DNA from: Gnetum montanum
Taxonomy: Eukaryota > Streptophyta > Gnetopsida > Gnetales > Gnetaceae
NCBI GenBank assembly: GCA_015680685.1
Contig: MNCI01008363.1
Span: 97,300-147,208, forward strand
Direction: 5' to 3'
Length of the DNA: 49,909 bases
The translations under genes and the position numbers were made by a program. Shown piece by piece: positions 33,000 to 45,524 of this stretch (positions within the stretch are counted from its first letter, which is position 1; the number at the start of each line of letters is the position of its first letter). A model generated the notes under the pieces. That model made no database searches. It worked only from the letters and a program-made list of their open reading frames with translations, and had not been told where the DNA came from.

Positions 33000-34600
33000 T
33001 CTTGTATAGCTAGAATAATTATCATCTCCACATGAAGAAGAGGATGAAGTGGACCCACATCATTACAATCATGTCTAGGCTTACGAAAAAATTTCATATC
33101 ATGGGGTCTTAAGTTTTTCTCCACAACCAAATCAATAAGGGCTTAGTAATACTTCCCAGTAACATAAGTGGAAGTAGGATTAGCATAGGAGGAAATATCA
33201 TAATATTTGGATTACCTTGGTTGTAGTTGACTTAGAATCCCACCTTACATGGAATCAGGTAACAAAAGCTATTGTTTATGATAAGGAGCTTGCAAGGCAA
33301 GATTGATGGACATAAGCTAGCAATGATAAGATATCATTTGTTGAGGTGAATATGAACCTGCTTGAATACTTGGAAATTAAAGATTTAGAGGAAATGACAT
33401 TTTCTATTACAATAGAGAATTCCATGGAGTAGCACCTCAAGGATTTAAAGTTTGCGACTATTGGTACAATTGCATGGCATGTGAGTACACACCTCCAAGA
33501 TAGTACACTTGGCTATAGAAGAGATTCCTTGTCGTTTAGCTTCTAACAAAATTAAAATTTAAGAACATCCCAGCTCATTTCATTTCATCAATCATATAAA
33601 TCATGATTTGGTAGCATTGTGAGTTATGAGGATCTACATAGTACTCATAAGAACCCTCATCACTTGAGGACAAGGAAGCCTCATCTAAATCTTCTTTTAC
33701 ATCCTTAAAGGAAGAGAGCTTCCCATTACTTTTGCCCTCATACTTATTCTATGTTTAGGTGGTATAGCTACGTTTTCACTACTTCAACCAGTCTATCCTC
33801 AATGTCTTTGAGAGTAATGATTGTTTTCTCATCCATCGCATCCCAAACTTGGTCCTTCCAATGGGGCAAGTCTACCAAGGCTTTATGAGATCAAACTAGA
33901 TCTTGCACTAAGGCATTAATAGCGTCAAAGATTTTCTTTTATGTTCAATAATTTTTACCTTCTTTATTTTCATGGAATCTCAATTATACTCCTTTGAAGA
34001 TTATCATTTTTTTTGTTCATTTTTATCAAGAAGTGCTTTGATTTTAGTCACACACTTTTATGTACCTAGTTTATTGCATACATATCTACCCACTCCTTTA
34101 TCTCCTACCTTAGGGATTTCATGCTATGAATTAGCTACTTCCTTTGGCTGAAGCCATGGTTCTAATAGTGATTATCTATATTAAGATACTTCTCCATGAC
34201 AATGTCTAGTGATTCAAGGGCTCCTTGCCTCCATCCAACCATTTTCTTCTAGATGTTGGAAATGCAGGCATAGGCTTGGAATTTCGTGTAGAATATTTTA
34301 GCCATGTATGCTTATGCCTGAATTAACTTAGGTGGTAAGGATTTGTATTAGGTTTCTACTTACCCAATGAGGATGCAAGGAAACAACCATAACTTCTGAC
34401 AGTCACTTATAATCCCTTGCAAATAACAAGCATTATCAAATGCATGTACATGGAGTTGGGGATTACCACTAGTGTACCCTTTGTATAATAGAACATTATT
34501 CATGTTTATGCATTTGATCCTGTCATCATGAACATGCTCCCATGGAATTTGAATAACTTCAGTAAGCTTACGATAATCATCCAAATCAAAGAAGGGGGAG
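33000..34600 (-). pseudogene. Gag relic of element E
   Basis: At 34584-34360: LLYKGYTSGNPQLHVHAFDN, then ACYLQGIISDCQKLWLFPCI. The following frame has SLPPKLIQAWAYMAKIFYTK and GALESLDIVMEKYLNI, matching the Retrotrans_gag layout seen in element B. Multiple stops. The C-terminal part, down to the protease, is not readable. Confidence 0.6.
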
Positions 34601-35004
34601 TTATCATCATTGAATGGTCCTAATAAATAAAGATGCTAAAACTTGGAAAGGAGATCACCCTCATACTTTTAGGGTGCATTAGGATTGAGATCCCTTAGCC
34701 ATGGACCTTCATGGTAGAGTGGTCCTTTGCCTTTAATGTCTACTTTCTCATCCTACTCCTCATCTAAGCAGTTAGTTAAGGCTCATAATCACTAAAGTTT
34801 GTCTTTGAAGCCACATAAAATATGCAGACATCCTATAGCCCAATATTAATCAAGGTATCTTTAAAATCTACTATCATAGCCATGGTTGGTCTCCATGTGA
34901 AATGTTCATGAATGTCATGTCACCTCCCCTCCTTGCCTGAGTGATAAATCAGGACAACCATTGGTAACATTGGGCCATCTAAATGTTTGAATATAGTGAA
35001 GCCA

Positions 35005-36183
35005 TGTTTGAATACATATAGTACATTTCAAACCCATGTTGCCACAATGGGAAAGATAAAAGAGAGAGAGATATATATATATATATGATGGATTTTATAA
35101 TAATAAGGAACAAAATAATAATAAATACACATGCATTACAATCCCTCTTGGGGACAACTGCAATGCTTGTATTACAATCCCTCTTAGGAACATATGCAAC
35201 ACCATGTACAAAATGCAAATAAAATGGCTCTTAGTCATAACTTTGATGGCCCAACACCATGTTGTATATTTATGATCTTCTTGGGGAAAGATGAATCAAT
35301 GTAGCCTATGAAAATGAGAATTAAATAACTATTTTTATGATTTTATTATTTTATAATGTTTTGGTATTTAAGGCATCAATGGTGAAATAAGGAAAAATAT
35401 TAAGCTTTGTTTACTATGCAAACATACATATTTGCATCAACCAAATGATTCTAGGCTACATAAGCATGGTAGCACTCTAATAGAGTCTAGCTACACTTGT
35501 GAAAGCAATGATTAAAAACACATACAAAAAGGGGAAGGAAATCAACCTACCTAAGGGAGGAAGAGCCCTTCACATAAATAGACTCTAAAAGCCCAAGAAA
35601 ATTTCTAAGTATTAACTAGTTATGTGGAAGGACTCACCTTGAGTATTTATAGTTTTTATTTACAAATGGAGAAGGTTTGTTGATGCCTTAACATCAATAG
35701 AGGCTCATCAACTTTGCCTAACCTTACCAAGGACACACAAGAGATGAAGATAGGTAAACCAGGTCTACAAGGAGGATGCATCAATGCCCCTATGCTAGTT
35801 TACAAGATGTGCTGATGTAGGATAGTCAATGCATCCCCTCTCCTCACCACACCCCAACCCAACCCCACCCCCCATCCCCTGCCCGCCACACCCCCCTCCC
35901 CCCGAGCTTCAAGACTCACACTCTACCTTTTGGATTTGAATGCAAGCTAGAACTTGAGGGGGCATGCCTAAAGGATCATAGGACATTCAAATGAAGCCAA
36001 AATCATCCTAAGGAGTTGAAATAATGCATGAAACCTTTTAGTATAACCTAGGAGGTAAGGATAGATCTCAGAAAGCTACCCACCTCTACCAAACACACTA
36101 AACTATAAAGACAGGGCATAAAAAACACTTCTTCGATCCAAGGCTTATAATTGACATACAAATCACAACTGGATACTTCATCA
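35005..36183 (-). repeat. 5' LTR of element E
   Basis: Pairs with 23499-24620. Contains a GA/TA microsatellite (35065-35085), a small duplication (CAATCCCTCTTGG / CAATCCCTCTTAGG, 35140-35195), the G-rich tract and a TATA box on the element strand at 35651-35644. Confidence 0.88.
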
Positions 36184-38900
36184 CATATGTTGCACTCAAA
36201 GTGGTGATGCTCAATTTGCCATATTTCAATGTATAATGGAAATGTAAAAATATTATTCTAATTAAGAAAAGTAGATATTAATCTAGTTACACATGAAAAT
36301 AAATTACATTGAATGTAAATTTTATGCTAGGTCTGAGTGTTACAATGGAATGAAACAAGCTCGGTCTTTATTACTATTCATGCAATGTGATCAAGTATAG
36401 TGCACTCAAATAAGGACTTCAAACCATACCACACTATGAGCACTAGTTGACAAATATTAACTTCTATAAAAATAAATTACAAAATTTTTTTCTACATTAA
36501 TAAATCAGATGTCATAAATGTGGTAGGTGGATTAATTTGTATAAGCATTTATGACTATTACACCAATGTACCCTTTCTTACGTTGACACTAATAGCAATG
36601 TTAATGCATATAATATTGTTCATAAACCATAGATTTACACCTTCAACAAAAACATTTTCTCATAACTTAGTTAATAATGCATATAAGATATATGATGCAT
36701 TGATACATGCCCACCCAATGTTATTGATGTCTAAAACATACTGTAGTAGTATTTGCTTTTGTATATACAAAAGTTTGAATTAGCAAGTTGCATCATGGCT
36801 TTTACAATCTCATATTCTTGCATATTTTAAATGTCATTCCTTATTAGAAATAGCCATTGTGTGAACACTTTATTTTTTACTTAAATTGCCTATGTTAAAT
36901 TTTGGTGTTCATTTGAGTTGGATCTTATTGTAGCATGAGCGCAAATGGGCTATGCTACATAATATTGGTGTAGTATATGTATATACATGAATGTTTAAAT
37001 ATAATTTTTAAATGTATCAAGAGTGACATGCATATCATGATACTACTCTAGAGAGTGTTGCTCAACATCACTTTTAGCCTCAAAATTACAAAGTTTTCTA
37101 GAGTAAACTTAAAATAAACTACACCTCTAGTTCATATAACATACAAGCATACTAATATTGTACAACATACATGTCACACATTAGCTCAATCATTAGGAAA
37201 ATCATGAGGATGCCTCAAATAATCATATAACAATGAAACTGTCTAGACACACATGTACTTAAATAGCATAGAGAACAGTAACATATCCATAAGCCATAAT
37301 AATCCTCAATGCAACTAGGAACACACTCTTAGCACATATATAAGTCACCCTGAAATGATAAAACACACATACATAAGTTCAAATGATCATCAATCACACA
37401 TGAGACATACTAGCATGATGCTTTAGCTAGAATCTGCTCCTAGATGGTTTTATATAAACACTTCTAGATCTAAAGCCCTTATTCAAAGAGAAGGAAAGGT
37501 ACCTACACTAAAAGCCAAAGCTCAATGATCACACCCCAAAATTTAACAATGGATAAATTTATCAAATTACTTAAGGTACATGATTAAATTCCATATATTC
37601 CATATGAAAAGATTAAAGATCACAAATTAAATCATTGGATAATCCTAAATCATGAAGTATGAAGCTTATAAGCTAATAACCATACTTGAGTAAACATAAA
37701 GAATTAATTACTTAATCAAAATTCATACAATGTTACTCTTGCATCATAAATGCAAATCCTATAGTACAAGATATGAAATTCCACCAAGAAAATTCTTGTT
37801 GCAAATTGTAACCTTCATTTTCCAACTTAGCACAAAATTTTATTATAAATGTATGATTTGTAGTCCATGAGCTACAATCTTGCATAATTTAGCTTTTGAG
37901 GCTAAAAAATGCCTCAAAAGTTGCTATTGCCTCACTTCCCAAGAGGAAAAAGTTACCTCGTGTCTATATTTGGGCTTGGAAAGGCTAAAAATGCCTTGAG
38001 AATTGCTAAATTGAGTATTTTAATGGGTTTTTGCAGGGGTATATCCTCAACTACATGAGAACCATCTATCCCCACCATAGATGCTACTGTTTTTTCATTT
38101 CCATCAAAATCTAGCATAGTCACCACAAAACCCAACGTAGATGCACATATCTAGTGTTGGAATTGTTGGGATTTTCCATTTTCCATTTTCCCAATAGTGG
38201 CCAGCGTAGTCACCCCAAGTCTTCAGTAGTTGCAACATGGCAAGCCTTAACATCAGGATCACCAACAATTTACAGCAACTTTAGCATAGTCCACTAAGGT
38301 TGGCATAGTTGGGATGGTGTCAGTGTAATCACAAAGTCCATTTACTATTTATCGTATTTAGATGGGCTTTAGTGGCTACTGTGTATCCAAAATGGTCACC
38401 TATGCTAAGAATTGATGATTGTTACACCTAAAAAATAGACATCAATCTATCAGTAATCATGACAATGATGTACAAATCCTAAAAATAGCAATTCTGCAAC
38501 CTATAAGTATCAAACATGAACACCTTCATTGGAATCCAAAAATTTAAGGTTACTCTGTTCCACAATTGCACAAGCATTTTTGCAACCAAGAGCCTTTCTA
38601 ACCTTGAAATGGCTTTGAGAGCAAATTCATGTCTATGTTGGGCATTAGAGACTTCCAAACTGATACCACTACTTCAAGGGTGGAATGTCATTAGTGACCA
38701 TACTTTCATATTTCAGTGAAAACTAGTAAGGGGTTGCTAGAAACTAGGATTGGGAATTATTCAAATTGTCGGTTTTCAAATGCAAATTGCAAGCTCTAAT
38801 GAACTTCAAGCTCCTAGAAACCCAACTTGCTAAAAGTTTTACTAAAAATAGTGAGGTCAAACAAACATCTTTTGACAATGTCTTTCAATTGATCAACCAT
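36184..38900. other. Spacer between elements E and D, no gene
   Basis: AT-rich; the plus frame 36520-36783 (hydrophobic, 87 aa) and minus frame 37953-38135 look like chance. From about 38040 to 38420 the sequence repeatedly uses words such as GCGTAGTCACC, AGCATAGTC and GGCATAGTT, similar to the array at 45525-46250. Confidence 0.5.
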
Positions 38901-38922
38901 CCTACCCCTTAACCTAAAAAAT

Positions 38923-40861
38923 ATGGCATCCAACCAAGATGTAATTCATGTTGATGACCTGAAATACTTTCTAGTCATAGAATGAAGACAATCACTAAGG
39001 TAAAGAGGAAAAAACCCAAATTTCATAGTCATTAATGAAGAGTTCTATAACTTTCTTTATGCCAAGATAAAAGCTAGTCTCTTGATACCACACTGTATAT
39101 TTGATGCTAAGCGCCAATTCAAAATCATACACCAAGATGGAAAAGAACATATCCCATCTCCTTATGACCAAACCTCCCTCACCAACTATTACGTAAAAAT
39201 GCTCATACAACTCATAGAGTTTAATGACTTTAGTGAGGAAATTAGCTCAAATGATCTCTAAGAAGAGGAAGATGATTTTGAGGCTGAACAGGAGCTAGAC
39301 ACCTTCATTGGAAGTCTTTTCCAATCTTTGGTTGTCTAAACAACTACATCCAACTCCACGTCCCTTACCTCATCAGTGGAACAAGTTCCTCAAACTAATT
39401 CCCCTCATGTCCATTCTACCATGTTTGAGTCTACACCCATTATTTCCACACACCAAGCATAATACATGTCCCAATACATCTCCTTATTCTCATGGACATT
39501 CTTTTCCACACAACCTCCCTTCATTCACCTAGATTTGGTGATGTCTACCTTACCATCTCCCTTTTTCATACTGGTAGGACCCTCATTGGCACCCCAAGAA
39601 ATACAAGCCTCTCATAGTTCTTTCATCCCCTTCATATCACAAGTTCCAACTCAAATTTCTTTCTCCTTGTCTAACCCACCTACAACAATGGCCATGCAAC
39701 CTCTTTCCTCTATGCCAATGTTAATCGAACAATCTCAAGCCTCACAACTTCCTCCTCAACCATCACAAAATACCACAGCCTTTGGGAATGCCCTAAGGCT
39801 TGGATTAAGCCTTTCAAATGATCCAAGACCTTAATGAAGAGCTATGAAAACTCAAGGATAATAAAACTCAAGTGGTTAAGATTCTAGACTTCTACCAAGA
39901 TCCTATAAGCCCTACTGTGCCTCAAATAACCTTACTCACTAGAATGCCCATACCAAACTTCACCAAATACAATGACAAAGGCAATTCCAATGCACACCTA
40001 GTCACCTTCTAGTTTGAGGGCCTCTTTTTGCAAGCTTGGACTTATACAATACTATGGATTCTCCCCATGTCCTTCAAGGTAAAGGCTATAGATTGACACT
40101 AAACTTTTCCTGGAGGTTTCATCTCTTTCCTTGAAGACTTGATAAATCAATTTTTCAACCACTTCAGATACAACTTATAGCCAGATGCCACATTGGATCA
40201 ACTGATGAAGGTGAAGCATGGGTTACTTGAACCAATCAAAAGGTTCATTTAGAGATGGAACTTAGCAATTAACAAGAATCCAAAGCCTATCTCTGAAACT
40301 CACCTCTTATCCATCTTTAATGGAGCAATAAATGACTTCATTAGGTCAAAGCTTTACTACTTAGAGCCCCAGTCACTAAGCCAAGCCTTCTTGCAAACTA
40401 AGAACATCAAGAAGGTAGTAGAGGCAAGCAACGACCTAGCCTACATGGCCTATAAAAACCAACATGCAAGGAGGGATAGGAATAAAACCAAGCAAGAACA
40501 TACAACCATGACTATAGTAAAAAAAAAAGTGTCAAAACAAGGGGAAATGCAAGGATCACCATCATGCAACACATCTGCCAACTCATCCCAACCAACCACT
40601 TCTTATGCTTCAAATCAACTAAGACCAAACTTTGGATGGAAGAATAAGTCTAAGTACACCAAGTTTCCTATGAAGCCCTCTGAGCTTCTAGAACATTTGC
40701 TTAAAGACAACTATATACAACATAAGAAACTATCTAAAGAGGCTCATAAGAGGCACAATTATCTTTGTAACATAGCTAGAGATCCAATGATAGCTACCAA
40801 AGATGATTCGAAGCTGCCAAGTACTTCATATTGGATAGGTATTGTCATTATCATCAAATAG
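38923..40861 (+). pseudogene. Gag relic of gypsy element D
   Basis: A long, lightly damaged plus-strand frame starts near ATG 38923 (MASNQDVIHVDDLKYFLV). It continues through an acidic stretch and a Ser/Pro/Thr-rich linker to 39834, then shifts into a frame with a coiled-coil-like MIQDLNEEL and the Retrotrans_gag core (39950-40400): MPIPNFTKYNDKGNSNAHLV, FISFLEDLINQFFNHFRYN, LDQLMKVKHGLLEPIKRF, ETHLLSIFNGAINDFIRSKL. The basic/Ser-rich C-terminal part is open at 40391-40861. Most stops stand where the family has Gln, e.g. the TAG before RWNLAINKNP. No zinc knuckle is obvious. It belongs to a different lineage from copies A-C. Confidence 0.75.
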
Positions 40862-42243
40862 CTAGTCATGACACTACTTTTTTCCTAGCATTAAAGGATT
40901 ACCTCTAGAAGATGATAGACTAAAAATATTTGGTATTGAATGAGTCCAACTCTTTAAGCACCAACAATAACTCCTATACTATAGTCTCATTCACAAAAAC
41001 CAAATGGTCTAATCCTCCTAGGAAACCATTTGTCATCAAAGTACCACCACGGTCCCAAAATGCAAAGCCTAGAGAGCCCTTCATCATACACATATCACCT
41101 TCTTCAACCCCTTAGAGTCCTTTCATCATACATGTACCACCTTCAGTGGCATTAACATCACAACCAAGACCACGAATTGCTAATCCTCTAAAGCCTAGAG
41201 AACCATTTATCATCCTAGTCCCTTCACCTTTAACAAGTAAGCCTATAATAACCCATGACCAAGGCCCACCTATAGTAGCTCACAACTCAAAGATTAGCAA
41301 GAAACCATCATTACAACAACAATTAAATCAACCTATCACCAAACCTACAACGAAGTCCATTAAATTTAACCAACAACAAAAGGCTTCAAAACAACCTACA
41401 CCAAGATCAAATGCATTCATGGACAAGGGGCCCAAGGCACGTGGATTAAGACCTAAGCCACAAACTCTAGGAGGGATGGAGGAGGTTAGAACCATTAAGG
41501 TTGAAACATTAAATGATAGAGAAAGGAATCTCCTTGCAACAATGGAGCAAACCAAATGATCATTAAAGCAAAAGAACACATGACCAAACTTGTACATCTT
41601 GGTCATGATCTCTTCTATAGATAAGGATGTACTAGCTCAAGTTTTAACCTCTATTCCTATGAGTATAGACATTCCCTCCAACAAAGAATAAATCTACTTT
41701 ATCATTGAGCAAGCTTCGCTTAGGGAAAATGGACATCAACCCACACTCAACTTTCATGACACTAAAGTGAAGATTGACTCTTGAAATGGAAAGGTGCTAT
41801 CCACTGCTCTCTTCATCACTATAATTTTTGGCAAATACAAGCTCTATCATGTTCATGTAAATGATGGGATGACAACTAACATAGTACCAATTTCCTTTGT
41901 TGACAAGCAAGGCTTAACCAAGAACATCTAGAAAACCACTACCTCAGCACTTAAATCACTCAATGGATCACAAGTAGTGGTGTGAGGTTCTATTTCCTTG
42001 GATTTCATAGCTAGTAAGCAATTCCCTACATTTGCTAACTTTCTAGTGGTTGAAGAGAAATCTAGCTTCAACTTAATCTTAGTAAGGTCATGGTTAGCAA
42101 ATCTTTGCAAAATCTTATCTCCTATACATCAAGAGATTCACTTGCCCTACGAGGGAGGGGAAATTATCATTCATGAAGACAACATGTCACTACCTTTGAT
42201 TAACTATGTTAACATGGATCAAGGTTCAAAGGTGAAGTTTTAA
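40862..42243 (+). pseudogene. Linker and retropepsin relic of element D
   Basis: 40930-41559 is a Pro/Lys-rich linker containing a repeated phrase (KPREPFIILVP, KPREPFIIHISP, three to four times about 110 bases apart). 41790-42243 is a protease trace: YHVHVNDGMTTNIVPISFVD at the active-site position (family D-S/T-G-A; here N-D-G-M), then SLDFIASKQFPTFANFLVVE, LILVRSWLANLCK and GGEIIIHEDN. Inactive. Confidence 0.65.
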
Positions 42244-42695
42244 GAGGAAGCTCTCAACATTTAGACTGGGGTCACCAACAATAAAGAACACACCAGTGAT
42301 AGCAACATGAACTCTACAACACAAAGTAACCAACAAAAATGCATACAACTCACAATGATTAACAAAAAATATGGTGAACATAAAGTTATGCCAAAAGGAT
42401 TCCTTGACCTCTCAAGAGTCAAACAAGGAGTTCATAGTAAAAACCTTACCACTTCTTTTGTTAATGGTCATTTGTTTACTTTCGCAACATTGTATCATGC
42501 TCCATGGTTGGTTTTAGCCTTTTATGCTCTTTTGAGAGCATCCAATAGTTAGTACGAAAGTATGGATCACAGCCTGCTATCACCTAAAACTAGCACATTG
42601 CATGACCTGCTAAGGCCTAAAACTAGCAAATCATATAGCTTGCTAATGAAGTGTCTTTAGTTAGAAGCATCGACAGGATGTTGTTAACGTGAACC
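42244..42695 (+). other. Tail of element D before copy C
   Basis: An 81-codon frame (42307-42552) without recognised domain; short repeats of CCTAAAACTAGCA at 42581 and 42608. No RT. Element D has no detectable LTR here; copy C begins just after. Confidence 0.4.
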
Positions 42696-42698
42696 CAT

Positions 42699-43075
42699 TG
42701 ATGGGATCCCATCAATGTAGGGTTTTTTACTTTAACATGTACCTCTCAACGTGGCATCCTAGTAGCTCTATAAATACAACACCCCAGCTATGTTAATGGA
42801 AGATTTTCAGTTGCTAGTGGAACTCTTGTATTTTGTTTCTATAAGAGATAGAATAATTTTCTAAGTGCCAATAATAGGAGTCAAGGAGTGTACTAATCTT
42901 TATTCAAGCACTATTGTACCTAAGCACTGCAATGTGTGCAGTAATAAAGATGAGCTTTTTGATAAACCTTGTAGCACTTAAACTAGATTAATGATTTATT
43001 TATGCAGTTATTTTTTTCATTAATTAAGCTAGAATGATTAAGAGCTTAAGTAATTAATTAAGCTAAATAGACTCA
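42699..43075 (+). repeat. Partial LTR of copy C (5' part)
   Basis: Aligns with 15092-15640 of element B with gaps: CTCTATAAATAC, AGAGATAGAATAATTTTCTA, TATTCAAGCA, AATAAAGATGAGCTTTTTGA. The 3' third is absent. Confidence 0.8.
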
Positions 43076-43089
43076 TAGTATCACAAGAA

Positions 43090-44790
43090 TGCAGAGTGGT
43101 GTACACTCATCTTGATGAGTTTGTACCTAATTTCACTTATGTCCTCCATCAGGATGAACAAATGTAGTGGCGAGACATGAAAGAGAACGTTGTATTATCA
43201 CCTAACTGATTTTCTCCCAAGATGCTACTCCAAAATTTTATAAGGTTGGGCATCCAAGAGCTTCATAGAGAGTACATTGTGGAAGATCATGACTTCTAGG
43301 ACTACCATCCTACTAAGACACAATGCAAATGAGATCAGTAATAGGAAAAACATAGCAAAGCCATAAAGGGGAAACAGTTCCACTAACCCCTTGTTCTTGC
43401 TAAATTCAAAGGATGATGAGGAGCCTCTTTTTGGGGGTTCTCAACATGCAAACTCTCCACTCTTAACTCTGGTGAAGGGAAGCCAAAACCAAATCTCAAA
43501 TCAATGATCAATAATCTAGGTTCTGGTAATAGTAAGTCACATGGTTGTCAAAACTCTAAGAAAGGGATTCAAAGCAAGAACTCAAATAAGCATAATGATG
43601 ATCACTCTAAGGATCATGGCCATGACAAATGGATAGGAAGTGGCAAACACCATGGTGATGGCATTCCTCCTCCCTCTTCACCCTCTTCATCTAAATCAGC
43701 ATTTTCCTTCAAATTTGAAAATAGCCACAAGCGATGGGATAACAATGATAATCATAGAGCTCACCATGAATGAAGGGATGGTAGAGGACATCATAGGCAT
43801 CATCAAGATCATGATTATGAATCTCTGCTAGCCACTTGAAATATGTGCAACATCACAGAGGCTATCATAATTCCTACCAAGCATGTGAAAGATAGTCAAA
43901 TTAAGTGGCTAGACATGAACAATATCCACAAATTTGAGGAGGGATATAACTTAGATCCTTAAACACATCTACAAGTCTTTCATAATGCCTATGCCTTAAA
44001 AAATATTGAAAATGATTGGAAAAATATTAAGTCATTCCCCAGAACACTCATCAAGGAAGTAAAAAGTTGGTACTAGTCTCTGGAACCACAGTCAATCCAT
44101 TGATGAAGTACAATGCTAGAATTGTTTAATGATAAGTATAAGATGTACTCCAGAGTGTCAAACCTATAAAGGAAAATCCAAAGCTAGAAACAAGAAATAC
44201 ATGAACCCTTGGATGCTGCTATGGATAGATATTATTCATTATTTCATCGATACCTTGGCCATGGTTACTCTTAGAGGGAACAACTTTGCCACATCATAGA
44301 TGGGATTCCCTAAGAAACACAAAGGACCCTTGGGGTCTATGCCCAAGGAAGACTATAAGAATTCAAAGCCCATTAGATACAAAGGCTAATTGAGCAAGTA
44401 GCAAATGAAGAAGGAGAGTTGAGGAAACTCTAAAGTGTAGAAGAATGTAACAAGGACCTTTCCATCAGAAAGAAGAAGGTCTACTTTTGTGACAGTGAGG
44501 AGGAGTCACCTCTTAATAAGATGGTATAATGAAAGACCTTACCGATCCAAAACTCTATGTATGAAATTTTAGGTAAGGTAGAAAAATGTAAGATTCATGA
44601 GATGAAAAATTCCAAATTGCTCTAAAAATCATAGAAGAATCAAGAGAGCAAAGTAGTGATCATGACTACAAGAAGTGGAAAGAAGCTAAATGTGCCTACC
44701 AAAGGGGCAAGGGTAAATCTATTATAGTAGAAGAAGTTGTGGAGACTAAATCAGATGATGACAGTGGATGTGACATCTACCTATAATGAT
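43090..44790 (+). pseudogene. Gag relic of copy C
   Basis: Begins with a match to copy B codons for EYIPDFTF. The His/Ser-rich arm is open at 43504-43773 (SKDHGHDKWIGSGKHHGDG, PPPSSPSSSKS). The gag core at 43900-44280 reads FHNAYALKNIENDWKNIKSF, PRTLIKEVKSWY, TMLELFNDKYKMYSRVSNL and EPLDAAMDRYYS, with stops at positions shared with or near those in B (the stop after SWY is in both). Ends near SGCDIY, the counterpart of the B cysteine cluster. Confidence 0.78.
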
Positions 44791-45524
44791 AAAAAATGTC
44801 GATGGTTCGAACACTAAGGTTAATGGACGCATAGCCTAACCCTGAATCCATGTGAGAGCCTATTGGAGGCAAAGATGAAATGCCTTGAATGATCTTATTG
44901 ATTAAACAAAGACTTACTGGATGTAACCAGAGTGCAGCATGGTTAGCCGCGATGCTGATGCAAACCAATGCTAAGTGTTCAAACAGTGTCAACGATGTTA
45001 ATGATGTCGAGTGTAGTCAATTTTTTCAGCAAAAACAAGGGTGTCAACATGTGAGGACTGCTACTCAAGCATAGTTGTAGGCACGGCTATGCGATGAAAT
45101 AGCGAAAAATGTAAATGAAATGCTAAAAATGCAAAAGGAAAGAGAAGTAGAATACGACCCCAAATGGGGTTGAGCATAGTTAATACCAAAAGGGGTTAGA
45201 AGGTACATGGGATACAAAAAGTGCAATGGAGAGCATAGTCTTAGTCTCAGAGGTGTCTGGCCATGAAGACTAGTTCTTGCCAGGGTGTCTACATCTATCG
45301 AGTTGGCTACTACTGTGTACCATGGGCTACAGTGTTCTATTGTGTTGTGGTGAGGCTACAGTGGGGCTACAATCATATGCAACTTTGTCAAATGCCAACC
45401 CTTAATTTGCCAAAATGCCAATACCAAAAATGTTGAGGGCACAAGGTATTTATAAGATTAGGGTTAATGCAAAATGTGACATGATGGCCACATGGTAGAG
45501 GGGATGGTTAGGACTATGCTTTTA
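44791..45524. other. Unassigned non-coding DNA right of copy C
   Basis: Short chance frames on both strands (44777-44992 minus, 44889-45074 plus). From about 45290 words such as GGCTACTACTGTGTACCATGG and GTGGGGCTACAATC introduce the vocabulary of the following array. Confidence 0.45.

Larger units (their letters stand above)
23499..36183 (-). mobile_element. Element E: degenerate full-length Ty3/gypsy element
   Basis: A 12.7-kb element in minus orientation. Direct repeats of about 1.1-1.2 kb at 23499-24620 and 35005-36183 are its LTRs (TG...CA; TGATGAAG start on the element strand). Between them, in element order, are gag (34600-33000), protease (near 32600), RT (32000-31300), RNase H (31150-30780) and integrase (30500-29700), all broken by stops. 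About 5 kb follows before the 3' LTR, holding a LINE ORF1-like relic and the large gap. No matching target duplication was found; edges may be off by some bases. Confidence 0.85.
42699..44790 (+). mobile_element. Copy C: deleted copy of the B-family element
   Basis: Starts TGATGGGATCCCATCA, like the LTR start of element B, and keeps the first part of the LTR (TATA box 42769-42776; CTTTATTCAAGCACTATTGTACC; AATAAAGATGAGC). At about 43060-43090 it jumps to sequence matching 16110 of element B, so the LTR end, primer site, leader and gag start are missing. Gag similarity runs on to about 44780 (equivalent to 17850), where it stops. More diverged than A and B. Confidence 0.82.

Noticed and set aside
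34985-35004. TGGCTTCACTATATTC after the element E LTR as its primer site
   Set aside because: It begins with TGG at the right place, but I cannot match it to a plant tRNA 3' end, so it is not listed.
36520-36783. Hydrophobic 87-codon frame as a membrane protein
   Set aside because: Composition follows from AT-rich DNA; no homolog-like motif or gene context.
38650-38670. TGGTATCAG on the minus strand as a tRNA-iMet primer site
   Set aside because: Only nine bases match, no LTR end precedes it, and it points opposite to element D.
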